DNA from: a virus
Strand: one strand, 5' to 3'
IMG/VR virus record: IMGVR_UViG_3300042882_000327
Span: 1 to 64,000 of that record
Length of the DNA: 64,000 nucleotides
The notes under the pieces were generated by a model. The model saw only the letters and a program-made list of their open reading frames with translations, ran no database searches and had not been told where the DNA came from. A program made the position numbers and the translations under genes. Within the stretch, counting starts at the first letter, position 1. Each line of letters begins with the position of its first letter. Shown piece by piece: positions 1 through 8,406 of the stretch.

Positions 1-114
1 TCGTGGTAATGATGATATAGACTTACCAGAATGCTCCAGTATAGTAGATAACGCCTCTCCATAAGAAAATGGCTTGTTGCAAAGCTCGTTATATAATAAT
101 CTAGATGTGTTCAT
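1..114 (-). CDS. Unidentified protein, 3' end outside window
   Basis: An open frame starts with ATG at 114 and runs off the left edge, so only the first 38 residues (beginning MNTSRLLYNELCNK) are visible. Its start overlaps the last 14 bases of the preceding small gene in another frame, which is the packing seen elsewhere here. No clear Shine-Dalgarno sequence precedes it. I do not recognise the product; the reading frame and position are the only support. Confidence 0.45.
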   Translation of the reverse strand, partial: MNTSRLLYNELCNKPFSYGEALSTILEHSGKSISSLPR

Positions 115-244
115 ATGGGTTGTTTATATAATGTTTCTTGTTCTTCCTTGCAGGATCAAACTTGTTGTCTGGCTTGGGTTTCTTTTTCTTTCTTAGATCT
201 TCTAGATCTTGGTAATTCTTTTTTAAGGTTTGCTGATTCTTCAT
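101..244 (-). CDS. Small basic protein, 47 aa
   Basis: Hand translation gives a 47-residue protein starting MKNQQTLKKNYQDLEDL, with a lysine run at residues 18-24 and a tail rich in Lys, Asn and Tyr. The ATG overlaps the stop codon of the upstream gene as ATGA, typical of translational coupling in this genome. It is strongly basic, so nucleic-acid binding is possible, but no family is recognised. The gene is very short, and the coupled start and absence of any other gene here are the main evidence. Confidence 0.5.
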   Translation of the reverse strand: MKNQQTLKKNYQDLEDLRKKKKPKPDNKFDPARKNKKHYINNPYEHI

Positions 245-666
245 TGTAGTAAATTTGGAAATGCCTCTTTAACTAGATTATGGGTTAGGTGTTTAATTTG
301 CAAATTTTTCTTCATCATATTTACAAAAACTTGCGCTTCTCTAGGTTCAAATGCTTCTAGCAATTCAACTAAGATTTGGTTACGTTTCGTTTCCGAAATA
401 ACATCGGCGGTTTCGTTTCCTTTCAAGAAAAGATATGCTCGACGGATTTCAGATTCGATACCAGCATATCGAATACCAGGATGGGTATCTGGCTGGATAT
501 AATTTTTCGGGAATTCTTTAATATAGAATTGATATTGTGGGTCAAAAGTATACTTTAGTACTTGCAGAAAATGTGGAATAGCATTGTCTTGTAATACTTT
601 AATTCGTTGTTCTTTATTTGTAGCTTGTTCGAATTCATCTAAAATTTCATATATATTTTTAATCAT
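241..666 (-). CDS. Conserved T4-like phage protein next to RNase H (DUF6433-like)
   Basis: A 141-residue protein beginning MIKNIYEILDEFEQA. The ATG at 666 is preferred because AAAGAGA lies just upstream; an in-frame TTG at 690 would overlap the rnh coding end. The pattern of a helical N-terminus with a central F-x-Q-Y-Y/F-like segment (FDPQYQFYI, about residues 41-49) and a following Pro-rich stretch recalls a small family carried beside rnh in marine T4-like phages (I believe DUF6433). Its function is not known to me. It follows rnh with a 10-bp gap and is probably cotranscribed with it. Confidence 0.6.
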   Translation of the reverse strand: MIKNIYEILDEFEQATNKEQRIKVLQDNAIPHFLQVLKYTFDPQYQFYIKEFPKNYIQPDTHPGIRYAGIESEIRRAYLFLKGNETADVISETKRNQILVELLEAFEPREAQVFVNMMKKNLQIKHLTHNLVKEAFPNLLQ

Positions 667-676
667 TTCATTCTCT

Positions 677-1522
677 TTAAAAATCTTCAATACATTCTAA
701 TAGGGAGATTAATTTATTATCTACCAGATATTTATACAACTTGCCTTTTGTAGAAGGTTTAACTGATTCGTATTCATCTACAATGTTCGCACGAATTTGT
801 TCTGGGATATTATCAAAATTAATCAGCAGATCATTACGTCTATAATTCCTATATATTTCTTCCGTTTCGCAAAAATCTTTAGGTTCTTTTTCTAGCCAGT
901 CTTCCATCTTCTTTTTGGAGATAGGAGATTGACGTTTACCAATAATAAAAGTATCATCTGCGGAAAGCATGGATGGAATTCCATCGCCTTTATCACCACG
1001 AATGACCTTTTCCTTCAAATCTCTAACTGGATGCTTAGAGGTTACATAAATGCCTAGCATTGGATTATATTGCTTGACATTATTATATCTATGTAGTTGC
1101 TTGAAATCTGCATCAGAAGAAAGAATAAGAACTTTTTCCGAAAGACTCAACCGAGGGGTCAAGGTTCCTATAATATCATCAGCCTCTGCTAAATCGACTT
1201 CGATTACTTTATAAGGGAAGTTTTCTTTAAAATCTGCCTTTAGTTTATTTAGAACCTTAAAAATCATATTCCAATCTAAGGGAGATTTCTCCCTAGCATC
1301 TTTACGATGTGCTTTATAATGAGGATACATTTGTTTCCTCCAATATTGCTTCGAATCACAACACAGTATGATTTCTCCATATTCTTTAAATTTCTTAATA
1401 TGAGAACGGAGAGTGTTTAGTACAACATGACGGATCAGGTCTTCTTCAAGTCTTTGCTTAGAATTAACTTGAGAAAGTAGCCCTGATATCATAACCTGAT
1501 TCAGATCAACTAAAATAGCCAT
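677..1522 (-). CDS. rnh: RNase H / 5'-3' exonuclease (T4 Rnh, FEN-1 family)
   Basis: This 281-residue protein matches the T4 RNase H family, which removes RNA primers and adjacent DNA from Okazaki fragments. Metal-binding acidic residues are visible: D6 in AILVDLN, D56 in LCCDS, EADD at 113-116 and SDAD at 136-139. The helix-hairpin-helix-like motif RGDKGDGIPS lies at 175-184. Length is close to T4 Rnh (about 305). It works with polymerase, primase and helicase encoded elsewhere in the window. It lies 3 bp downstream of the phosphomannomutase-like gene. Confidence 0.93.
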   Translation of the reverse strand: MAILVDLNQVMISGLLSQVNSKQRLEEDLIRHVVLNTLRSHIKKFKEYGEIILCCDSKQYWRKQMYPHYKAHRKDAREKSPLDWNMIFKVLNKLKADFKENFPYKVIEVDLAEADDIIGTLTPRLSLSEKVLILSSDADFKQLHRYNNVKQYNPMLGIYVTSKHPVRDLKEKVIRGDKGDGIPSMLSADDTFIIGKRQSPISKKKMEDWLEKEPKDFCETEEIYRNYRRNDLLINFDNIPEQIRANIVDEYESVKPSTKGKLYKYLVDNKLISLLECIEDF

Positions 1523-1525
1523 AAT

Positions 1526-2212
1526 TTAATTTATCAATAGTTTCGTGTTAGGGTAAGTAATTTGTACTGAATGTCCTAGTTTATTCTCTTGTATAAACTT
1601 TGCCAAGGGATAATCATTTCCATCCAATATTTGATTTCCATAGAAGATTATATATGCTTTTGGATCAAAAGTCAAGAGATCTTTGGCTACTAAAGATTTA
1701 TTAATTCCTTTTTTAGATATATCAATAGAAATCTCACCTCCAATAAGAAATTCCAAATCGGGAAATTTTTCTTGTAAGTTATTAACTATATATTTCCTTT
1801 CTTCTGTTAGACTATCATATAAACTATAATCTTTTCTCTGGTCATCTGTTGCATTCCTTCCAACTATAGAGAAGTTTATCATTCCGGGTCTTGGGTTTAT
1901 ATGGTTTCCGGTTTTGGGAAAGAACATGGAATTTTCTACTATATCTTCCAGAGATTCGATCAATTCTTCATTGTTCAAGGAATAATCTACATCATGACAT
2001 AATCCAACAACTCCAGAACAAGTATAAAGTTTAACCTTCTCCAAAATTTCCGAAGGTATTTGTTCTTCTATCATGCTAGAATCTGAACCAGATACCAATA
2101 CTACATTATTGAAATTACAATACTCCGAAAAAATAGGCACAAATTCCGGGTCCATAGGTTTTCTTGGTTCTGTTATTGTACCATCAACATCAAAAACATG
2201 ATATGTGGTCAT
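1526..2212 (-). CDS. HAD-family phosphomannomutase (eukaryotic PMM type)
   Basis: A 228-residue HAD hydrolase. The nucleophile motif DVDGT is at residues 8-12. The segment IVGRN...QR..Y (116-129) and GGEISIDISKKG (158-169) correspond to the phosphomannomutase signature of the alpha-PMM family (PMM1/2), and YGNQILDGND (191-200) supplies the last acidic HAD motif. The predicted reaction is mannose-6-phosphate to mannose-1-phosphate. Together with the PMI-type cupin at 4340-5182 and GDP-mannose dehydratase at 23806-24825, this supports phage synthesis of GDP-mannose-derived sugars. Its ATGA start overlaps the upstream gene. A generic HAD sugar phosphatase is the alternative. Confidence 0.8.
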   Translation of the reverse strand: MTTYHVFDVDGTITEPRKPMDPEFVPIFSEYCNFNNVVLVSGSDSSMIEEQIPSEILEKVKLYTCSGVVGLCHDVDYSLNNEELIESLEDIVENSMFFPKTGNHINPRPGMINFSIVGRNATDDQRKDYSLYDSLTEERKYIVNNLQEKFPDLEFLIGGEISIDISKKGINKSLVAKDLLTFDPKAYIIFYGNQILDGNDYPLAKFIQENKLGHSVQITYPNTKLLIN

Positions 2213-3309
2213 CGAACTACCTTCAACAAAATAGTATCAGAGTTAATTCTGCCATTCAAAGGAGCCTCTTTACACTTGATATTAGCCATGAACTTCTTCA
2301 ATTCCGGTTTCTTAGCCTTCTTAAAATCTGTAAGAATCTCCAATGGTTTTCTTAGAGTCTTCTGAATAGAAAAAGTTTCATCATAACCTAAGAGGGTGGT
2401 TCCTTTGATACCAAAACCAGAATCATCTATGGCTTTGTAGTGTCCTAGTTTCTTATATTTTGTATTAAATACCCATAGCTCCATTGCCCCAATTATTTCT
2501 GTTGGAGCGATTGATGCCAATTTATATTCATTATCTTCTTTTTTGTATTGTACCTTGGCTACTTTCTTGTCCAATGTTATTACTTTCTTTTTCTTAACTT
2601 TTCGAACGGTCTTAACATTAGAACCAAAGTTCTCACAATCTTTGATAATGGATGTGATAAATGACAAATATGAGTTTAATTCTTTCTTACTCCAATGGGA
2701 ATAAGATTCAATTAATTGCTCGTCTTGTTTGTTAATAGTAAGAGTCAATTCTTCAATCAACGGATTGTAATGATCTTGAATGTGCTTTAAATATATAGGT
2801 TTAATAGAATTCGCCACCAACCAATCATAACATTTAAAATCAGATGTTTTATTCTTGATGAAGTTATCTACATGTTCTTCAATATCATTAATATATTGAG
2901 TTGTCTGATCAAACACTCTATCTTGAATAGTTCTATCTAATTTGGAAGGGACGACTTGCGAATCTACTACATCTTCTAATTTAAAGTCTAGTATTTCTTT
3001 AATTCTATAATTAACCCAATCAGATTTATCTAATTCTGCTCCCCTCTGCATTATCCTACATACAAATCCTAAATTCTTAAATAAAGAATCAGATGCAGAA
3101 GAAATCCCGTCAATAATTTCTTTCGAGTATTTGTTAGACTTAACATAATCCAATGTATACTTCTTGGATTCTTTCTCGGATAGCTGATTTGAATACCAAG
3201 AAAGTGCTCTTGTTAGTGGAAGTTCTGTTTTTTTATCTCCCCAAGTAGGCTCATCGCCTACAAACAATGATTCAATATTTATATTAACTTTAGGTTTTTT
3301 GGTTTGCAT
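2209..3309 (-). CDS. Conserved hypothetical protein, 366 aa
   Basis: I do not recognise a domain. The protein starts with a short Lys-rich segment (MQTKKPKVNINIESLF), has a helical first half, a very basic strip around residues 228-245 (VRKVKKKKVITLDKK) and ends in a Lys-rich tail. This charge pattern suggests nucleic-acid or virion association, but that is inference. It overlaps both neighbours (20 bp upstream, 4 bp downstream), so it is part of a tight translation unit leading to the phosphomannomutase and rnh. Confidence 0.6.
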   Translation of the reverse strand: MQTKKPKVNINIESLFVGDEPTWGDKKTELPLTRALSWYSNQLSEKESKKYTLDYVKSNKYSKEIIDGISSASDSLFKNLGFVCRIMQRGAELDKSDWVNYRIKEILDFKLEDVVDSQVVPSKLDRTIQDRVFDQTTQYINDIEEHVDNFIKNKTSDFKCYDWLVANSIKPIYLKHIQDHYNPLIEELTLTINKQDEQLIESYSHWSKKELNSYLSFITSIIKDCENFGSNVKTVRKVKKKKVITLDKKVAKVQYKKEDNEYKLASIAPTEIIGAMELWVFNTKYKKLGHYKAIDDSGFGIKGTTLLGYDETFSIQKTLRKPLEILTDFKKAKKPELKKFMANIKCKEAPLNGRINSDTILLKVVR

Positions 3310-3679
3310 AAAGTGGACTCATAACTGTAGATTTCAATAGACCGCTAAACATTTCTTTCATAAATTTATTGGATGCTTTAGTCTTTCTGGTAACTACACC
3401 ATAAAATCCACATTCAATAATAGATGAAACATATACATAAGGATCTGTTAATGTTGCAACAAAGTTGTCTGGATGAGTAATCATCCCATCATCATCACAT
3501 TTATAGATCATAATATGATATAAATGTCCAAGATTACTCGTTTCATATTTGGATTTCTTGCTGTATTTGAATCCTTTAATATCCAACTTTGTAAGATCTC
3601 CATTTGCTGGTAAAAATGTGACACCATCGGCATCATCAGCAAATATTTGTTTAATTGCTTCTTTAATTGTATTATGCAT
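3290..3679 (-). CDS. Hypothetical protein, 129 aa
   Basis: A 129-residue protein beginning MHNTIKEAIKQIFADDADG, of unknown family. It is rich in aromatic and Gly residues in its centre (HLYHIMIYKCDDDG, DPYVYVSSIIECGFYG), suggesting a compact beta-rich fold. The ATG abuts a candidate promoter -10 box (see 3680-3708), so an early transcript from that promoter would start inside the gene; translation probably relies on read-through transcripts. Confidence 0.6.
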   Translation of the reverse strand: MHNTIKEAIKQIFADDADGVTFLPANGDLTKLDIKGFKYSKKSKYETSNLGHLYHIMIYKCDDDGMITHPDNFVATLTDPYVYVSSIIECGFYGVVTRKTKASNKFMKEMFSGLLKSTVMSPLYANQKT

Positions 3680-3708
3680 ATATTACTTTGTTAATTGAAA
3701 TAAGTCAA
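3680..3708 (-). promoter_or_regulatory. Candidate sigma70-type early promoter
   Basis: On the minus strand TTGACT (plus 3703-3708) and TAATAT (plus 3680-3685) are separated by 17 bp. The spacing is ideal. However, the -10 box directly abuts the ATG of the 3290-3679 gene, which puts the expected start site inside that gene, so the call is tentative. Confidence 0.4.
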
Positions 3709-4109
3709 GTCTTTTTGACTAGATGCGATCTTCTTACTCTCACAGAGATCCACGAATTATAAAATTTATCTGTTTCAAGGAGAACGTCATATTCAAATTG
3801 ATATTTCGCTTCATAATATGAACATTCTCCTTTAGATTTACAGAATTTAAGAATTTTCCGCTCAAAATTATCTTCACCATATAAAGTAATATCTGCTTTT
3901 AATTCTTCTGAAGAACCATAATACGATTTCCAATCAGATTCTACGGTAAATTTTTTCTTTTTCCCTTTGACAACTTTGGTTTTTTTGAAATTGAGTAATT
4001 TCTTCCCAATATATTGCCTACCGTTTAACTTATTGGTTATTAGATATACAAACCCAATGTAAGAAGAATCTACTTCTTCCAGAAGATTCCCTTCATATAT
4101 CCAAGACAT
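3705..4109 (-). CDS. GIY-YIG-like nuclease domain protein
   Basis: A 134-residue protein with the GIY-YIG-type first motif: GFVYLI at about 19-24 and RQYIGKK at 31-37 separated by a short loop (TNKLNG). A downstream Glu in SYYEAKYQFEYD could be the catalytic Glu of the family. There is a basic linker (KVVKGKKKK). GIY-YIG enzymes cut DNA and are common as free-standing phage endonucleases, but the small size and lack of a DNA-binding tail leave the role open. There is no sign that it interrupts another gene. Confidence 0.6.
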   Translation of the reverse strand: MSWIYEGNLLEEVDSSYIGFVYLITNKLNGRQYIGKKLLNFKKTKVVKGKKKKFTVESDWKSYYGSSEELKADITLYGEDNFERKILKFCKSKGECSYYEAKYQFEYDVLLETDKFYNSWISVRVRRSHLVKKT

Positions 4110-4115
4110 TGGATA

Positions 4116-4301
4116 CTATTCTGTCCAAGAATCTTCTTCAAATAAATCGTACTCGTCTTGAACGTCTTCTTCAATGGTTTCGATCTTTTCACCACAAAAT
4201 GGACAAATGATATTTTCGTGTTCTAACACTAGATTTTCGTTGAATGTTAAAGTAAACTCTGATTCACATCCATCACAAATTGAACTTACAACTTTTGACA
4301 T
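4116..4301 (-). CDS. Small zinc-ribbon protein, 61 aa
   Basis: The start at 4301 (MSKVVSSICDGCESEF) is chosen because AGGGA precedes it at good spacing; a longer frame to 4343 lacks this. Two CxxC knuckles, CDGC (residues 9-12) and CPFC (33-36), form a probable zinc ribbon, and the C-terminus is very acidic. Such proteins often bind nucleic acid or protein partners. A late promoter lies about 30 bp upstream, so this gene and those after it may be late-expressed. Confidence 0.7.
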   Translation of the reverse strand: MSKVVSSICDGCESEFTLTFNENLVLEHENIICPFCGEKIETIEEDVQDEYDLFEEDSWTE

Positions 4302-4326
4302 AAAATTCCCTATAATTGTTATAAAT

Positions 4327-4338
4327 GATATATTTATA
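4327..4338 (-). promoter_or_regulatory. T4-type late promoter
   Basis: The minus strand reads TATAAATATATC, containing the T4 late -10 element TATAAATA (plus 4331-4338), about 30 bp upstream of the zinc-ribbon start. Its recognition by gp55 (encoded at 52292-52831) is inferred from the T4 paradigm. Confidence 0.6.
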
Positions 4339-4339
4339 A

Positions 4340-5182
4340 TCAATCATATCTTATAATATCATCCTCGCCTAGATATTCTCCGATCTGAACTTCAACGATT
4401 TGTAGCATTTTGTCGGTTTTATTGCTTAATTTATGTTTAGCTCCGATATCTACATAGATAGATTCGTTTCGTTCTACAGTTTCTTCATGCTTTACTTTAT
4501 CTGTTTCCAAATAAACAGAAGCAGTTCCTTCAACTACTACCCAATGTTCAGAACGTTGAGCATGTGTTTGTAATGAAATCGACTTTCCGGGTTCAATCTC
4601 AATAATTTTTACTTTCTTATTAGAGTCTTGGTAAATTACTTTATAATTTCCCCAAGATCGATCAGTCATTTCAAAATGCCAATCTCTGTAACGATTTAGA
4701 ATCCAAGAAGAGGAGTTACTTTTGTCACCGCCAACGCCCCAGACAAGATCAATTCCATTCTCTTCGCAATATTTTTGCTCTAGAGAAGGTGTTGTATTTG
4801 CATTTCTGTCTCCACCATTGGCAAAGATGAATTGAACTTCAATCGGTTCTTCGGAATATACTTCACCATCTGATAGCATTGTTCTATCAACAAAAGCATT
4901 TTTATACTTTTCTACTACGGCTTTAATGCCATTTACAGCAGAGCCAGCTTTGTCATCTTCGAACCCAATAACATCATCCACATAACGCATGGAATTAATG
5001 ATGTTTCTCCTATCTTCAAAGTCTAGGAAATTAATTCCTTTCTTCTTTTTTAGCCATTCGTCAGAATTTAAGCAAACAACTAGAAAATCTGCTTGAAGTC
5101 TAGCAGCAATAAACATATCTACATGACCAGAGTGGACAGGATCAAAGCCTCCACTCAAAATAATTACTCTTTTTTTATTCAT
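4340..5182 (-). CDS. Fusion: cytidylyltransferase-like domain + type II phosphomannose isomerase cupin
   Basis: A 280-residue two-domain protein. Residues 1-155 are a nucleotidyltransferase of the HxGH superfamily: GGFDPVHSGH at 11-20, and FANGGDR...GVGGDKSNSSS at 120-159 like the C-terminal domain of HldE/RfaE. Residues about 170-280 match the mannose-6-phosphate isomerase type II cupin found at the C-terminus of ManC: SWGNYKV, metal-binding QTH at 205-207, SEHW at 211-214, GAKHKL, and the ending GEYLGEDDIIR. The PMI part would make mannose-6-phosphate from fructose-6-phosphate; the sugar phosphate used by the first domain is unknown. The ATG at 5182 is preferred over an in-frame GTG at 5194. 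Confidence 0.82.
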   Translation of the reverse strand: MNKKRVIILSGGFDPVHSGHVDMFIAARLQADFLVVCLNSDEWLKKKKGINFLDFEDRRNIINSMRYVDDVIGFEDDKAGSAVNGIKAVVEKYKNAFVDRTMLSDGEVYSEEPIEVQFIFANGGDRNANTTPSLEQKYCEENGIDLVWGVGGDKSNSSSWILNRYRDWHFEMTDRSWGNYKVIYQDSNKKVKIIEIEPGKSISLQTHAQRSEHWVVVEGTASVYLETDKVKHEETVERNESIYVDIGAKHKLSNKTDKMLQIVEVQIGEYLGEDDIIRYD

Positions 5183-5205
5183 ATTTAATTCCACTTTTTC
5201 ATAAG

Positions 5206-6186
5206 TTAATTAGCCCAAACTTCACTCCAAGACCCGGACAAAGCACCTTTGGCATAGGCAGTAGCCCTATTTTCAAAGAAATTAGTATGCTGTGGTGCGG
5301 AAATCATTTCATCAACCCAAGGGATAGGATTTTTCTTTACTTTAAAAATACCTTTTAGTCCCATAGCAATCAATCTACGATCACATATGTATCTAATGTA
5401 ATTCTTTAAGTCTTCCATTTCTAATCCTTCGCATTCACCAATGTCATAACATATATCAATGAATGCATCTTCTAGCTCAACCATCTTTTCGGCAATAGAA
5501 TATAGTTCAGATTTTAAATCATCTTTCCAAATATCTCTATTCTCTTCGATAAATGTTCTGAAAGTTTTAATCATTGCCTCGCAATGCAATTGTTCATCAA
5601 GAATTGACCAAGAAATAATCTGGCCCATTCCCTTCATTTTGCCGCGACGAGGGAAATTTAGTAACATTACAAAGGAAGAAAATAATTGCATACCTTCTGT
5701 GAAAGCGGAGAAGATAGCAATTTGTTGAGCAATATTCTTGGTGGAATCTAATTCTGAAATTTGTTCAATATACTCATGCTTATCTTTCATTGCTTGGTAC
5801 TTCAGAAATTCTGTATAAGTGGAATCTGGCATACCAAGAGTCTCAATAAGATGCGAATATGCCGCAATATGAACTGCTTCTCTAGCAGCAAAACCAAGAA
5901 GCATCATTCTTAATTCTGGTTGCTTTAGAATAGGAAGATAATTATTAACATATCCGCCAGCAACATCAATATCAGATTGAGTAAAAAATCTGAAAATGTT
6001 AGTTAGGAAATACTTTTCTTTTTCTGAAATATTATTTTGCCAATCCTTAATATCTTGAACCATTTCAACTTCAGAATGTAACCAGTGCATTTGTTCGTGT
6101 GCCAACCAATAATCATACGCCCAAGGATAGGTAAATGGTTTTAGAGCAGTTCTAGAATCTGTTAGTTTTAATTTTCTTTTTACCAT
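5206..6186 (-). CDS. nrdB: Ribonucleotide reductase class Ia beta subunit
   Basis: A 326-residue NrdB. Diiron ligands are visible: D72 region, E103 and H106 (REAVHIAAY), E164 (TEGMQ), E198 and H201 (DEQLH). The radical tyrosine is present at Y110, spaced from E103/H106 as in E. coli E115-H118-Y122. With NrdA it reduces ribonucleotides to deoxyribonucleotides for phage DNA synthesis. It lies 20 bp downstream of nrdA, the usual order. It is slightly shorter than E. coli NrdB (376). Confidence 0.95.
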   Translation of the reverse strand: MVKRKLKLTDSRTALKPFTYPWAYDYWLAHEQMHWLHSEVEMVQDIKDWQNNISEKEKYFLTNIFRFFTQSDIDVAGGYVNNYLPILKQPELRMMLLGFAAREAVHIAAYSHLIETLGMPDSTYTEFLKYQAMKDKHEYIEQISELDSTKNIAQQIAIFSAFTEGMQLFSSFVMLLNFPRRGKMKGMGQIISWSILDEQLHCEAMIKTFRTFIEENRDIWKDDLKSELYSIAEKMVELEDAFIDICYDIGECEGLEMEDLKNYIRYICDRRLIAMGLKGIFKVKKNPIPWVDEMISAPQHTNFFENRATAYAKGALSGSWSEVWAN

Positions 6187-6206
6187 GATTTATTTCCTTA
6201 TATTCT

Positions 6207-8024
6207 TTAACTGTGACACGCCAAACAATCGGAACCATCAATAATGTCTTGCATATTAATTTCTTCGATTATATGACGTTCGATCTGTTTGGATACTTTA
6301 TCTGATTTCTTTAAACTATCACTTCTGCAATAATAAAGAGTAGGAATTTTCGATTTCCACGCCATAAAATGAACAGCGTGTAGATATTTAATATTAACAT
6401 CCGGTCTAAAGAATAAATTGATCGACTGGGTTTGATCAATAAACTTTTGCCTATCTGATGCCAAATCTACAACCCAACGTTGATCAATTTCCATAGCAGT
6501 TTTGAATACTTCTTTTTCTGCTTCGGTAAATATATCCATATGCTGGATAGAACCATCGTTAGAAATGATGTCTAACCAAATAGCATCATAATCTAACTTG
6601 GAATTACCTTTCATCTTTTCTTTAATTAGATCATCTAGGACATGATTCTTATTTAGATGAGAGCCAGACATAGTATCCTGACGATATGCATTTGCCCTAA
6701 TAGGTTCTATAGAAGGCGAAATATTACCCATAATAATAGAAGTAGATGCAGTTGGCGCGATTGCCATTAAATGGGAAAATCTCTTAAATGTTTCATTTTC
6801 TCCTCTATACCCTTCTTCAAAATCTGGACAATTTCCCCTTTCAAAACCCAATTCATAATTCGCCCTTTCAAGGTTTTCTCTGATATTCTTAAATATCTGC
6901 ATATTCTTTGATTTTGCCAAAGCACATTCAAAAGGAATATTATTCTGTTGTAGATATGTATGAAATCCTAAAGTACCAACGCCGATTGCTCGTTCTCTCA
7001 TTGCTGAATATTTTGCCCTTGAAATTGCTTCTGGAGCGTTATCAATAAAAGTAGTTAGTACATTATCTAACATTTCTGCTATGTCTCTAAAGAAAATTTG
7101 ATTATCTTTAAAAGCATCATAATATCTTAGATTAACTGAAGATAAACAACAAACCGCAGTTCTTTCATGATCAGTAGGAAGAAGAATTTCAGAACATATG
7201 TTTGATTGTTGAATCCTCAACCCTAGATTTTTTTGAAACTCTGGCATCTGCTCATTGGCAGTATCAATAAAGAGAATATAGGGTTCGCCAGTCTGCATTC
7301 TTAAATCCAAAATCTTTTGCCACAATTCTTTGGCAGAAACATTTTCTCTTACTCTATTGGTATCATGCTTATCATATAATTGCCAAGTATCATCAAAGTC
7401 CGGATCAATCATACATTGTTCGATAATATTCATGAATTTATCTGTCACAATAATCCCATGATGAAGATTTAAGCATTTAATATTTTGATCACCTGTTGGT
7501 TTACGCATTTCGAGGAACATTAAAACATCGGGATGATCAATTCTTAGATATGCCGCATACGAACCTCTGCGAGTCTTACCTTGACGATACGCTAGGCAAG
7601 ACGCATCGTAGATTTTTAAATGGGGCATAACACCAACAGATTTATCATCTGCCGAACGAATATCTACACCAATACCAACTCCACCACCAAGCATCGAAAG
7701 AGTATTAACCTCAGAAAGAGTATCAACAAGACCAGAAGAACTGTCTTGCATGTAAGAAAGGAAACAAGATATTGGTAAGCCATTTTTAGACTTACCGTAT
7801 GAAAGAATTGGAGTAGCAAAACTTAACCAGTGCTTGGAAGCATAATCATATAATCTCTGAGCATGTTCTAAATTGGAGCCAAAAGATTTTGCAACAAAAG
7901 CAAATCGCTCTTGTGGAGACGTTTCTGTATCTTTCATATAAGATTCTTGAAGTCTTTTGATGCCCAACGAGTCAAATAAATTATCTCGCTCTGGTGAAAT
8001 TTTAATGCCTAGATATTCTTCCAT
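6207..8024 (-). CDS. nrdA: Ribonucleotide reductase class Ia alpha subunit, no ATP-cone
   Basis: A 605-residue NrdA with a complete catalytic set: C87 (PISCFLS), N275-C277-E279 (SNICSEI), Cys at 292/293, and the radical-transfer YY near 572 (PTLYYC). The C-terminal CLAC pair supplies the redox-relay cysteines. Compared with E. coli (761) or T4 (754) NrdA it begins close to the catalytic barrel, and the N-terminal ATP-cone is missing, so dATP feedback inhibition is probably lost. AAGGAAG precedes the ATG. It pairs with nrdB immediately downstream. Confidence 0.95.
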   Translation of the reverse strand: MEEYLGIKISPERDNLFDSLGIKRLQESYMKDTETSPQERFAFVAKSFGSNLEHAQRLYDYASKHWLSFATPILSYGKSKNGLPISCFLSYMQDSSSGLVDTLSEVNTLSMLGGGVGIGVDIRSADDKSVGVMPHLKIYDASCLAYRQGKTRRGSYAAYLRIDHPDVLMFLEMRKPTGDQNIKCLNLHHGIIVTDKFMNIIEQCMIDPDFDDTWQLYDKHDTNRVRENVSAKELWQKILDLRMQTGEPYILFIDTANEQMPEFQKNLGLRIQQSNICSEILLPTDHERTAVCCLSSVNLRYYDAFKDNQIFFRDIAEMLDNVLTTFIDNAPEAISRAKYSAMRERAIGVGTLGFHTYLQQNNIPFECALAKSKNMQIFKNIRENLERANYELGFERGNCPDFEEGYRGENETFKRFSHLMAIAPTASTSIIMGNISPSIEPIRANAYRQDTMSGSHLNKNHVLDDLIKEKMKGNSKLDYDAIWLDIISNDGSIQHMDIFTEAEKEVFKTAMEIDQRWVVDLASDRQKFIDQTQSINLFFRPDVNIKYLHAVHFMAWKSKIPTLYYCRSDSLKKSDKVSKQIERHIIEEINMQDIIDGSDCLACHS

Positions 8025-8033
8025 TGTTCTTCC

Positions 8034-8213
8034 TTAATTATATGTTATTGGTTCTTCTCTTGCAAATTCTATCTTGTATCCATCCAAAGAAGCAAATACT
8101 TCTTCTAGACTATCAATATCTAAATTTCCTGATATGTAAATATCGGTATTTGAGAGTTGTTCAATGTCAACTTCTTGTTCTTGTAAATTCGTGGTAATTT
8201 TATTTAGTATCAT
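8034..8213 (-). CDS. Small protein upstream of nrdA, 59 aa
   Basis: Hand translation of the gap before nrdA gives a 59-residue acidic protein (starting MILNKITTNLQEQEVDIEQ). Its ATG overlaps the end of the preceding gene by 14 bases, and its stop is 9 bases before the nrdA ATG, so it fits exactly in the operon. No family is recognised; the size and position in an nrd operon invite comparison with small glutaredoxins, but no CxxC is present, so that idea is not supported. Confidence 0.6.
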   Translation of the reverse strand: MILNKITTNLQEQEVDIEQLSNTDIYISGNLDIDSLEEVFASLDGYKIEFAREEPITYN

Positions 8214-8406
8214 TCAAAAATCCAAAGTATTCTAATAGATTTTGAACTGTAATAAAATCAATGTCTTCGGATTCTTCACTTTCTCTTATTAACAGTTCAA
8301 CAAATTTAATTAAATTTTTTTCTTCAAAACAAATGGTATCAGCATCGCAACAATCCTGATAGAATCCATTTGCTTCAAATATAAGTTTTTTAATTTTTAA
8401 ATCCAT
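8200..8406 (-). CDS. Hypothetical acidic protein, 68 aa
   Basis: A 68-residue acidic, probably helical protein with a cysteine cluster (QDCCDADTIC, about residues 18-27) and an acidic stretch RESEESEDID. No family is recognised. It overlaps the genes on both sides and is presumably cotranslated with the nrd operon. Confidence 0.55.
   Translation of the reverse strand: MDLKIKKLIFEANGFYQDCCDADTICFEEKNLIKFVELLIRESEESEDIDFITVQNLLEYFGFLNDTK

Noticed and set aside
729-736. TATAAATA-like core inside rnh
   Set aside because: It lies within coding sequence of a confident gene, with no late-type gene at suitable distance; AT-rich coding DNA yields such matches by chance.
3705-4109. GIY-YIG gene as an intron-encoded homing endonuclease
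   Set aside because: Flanking genes are not interrupted and no group I intron-like structure is visible around it.
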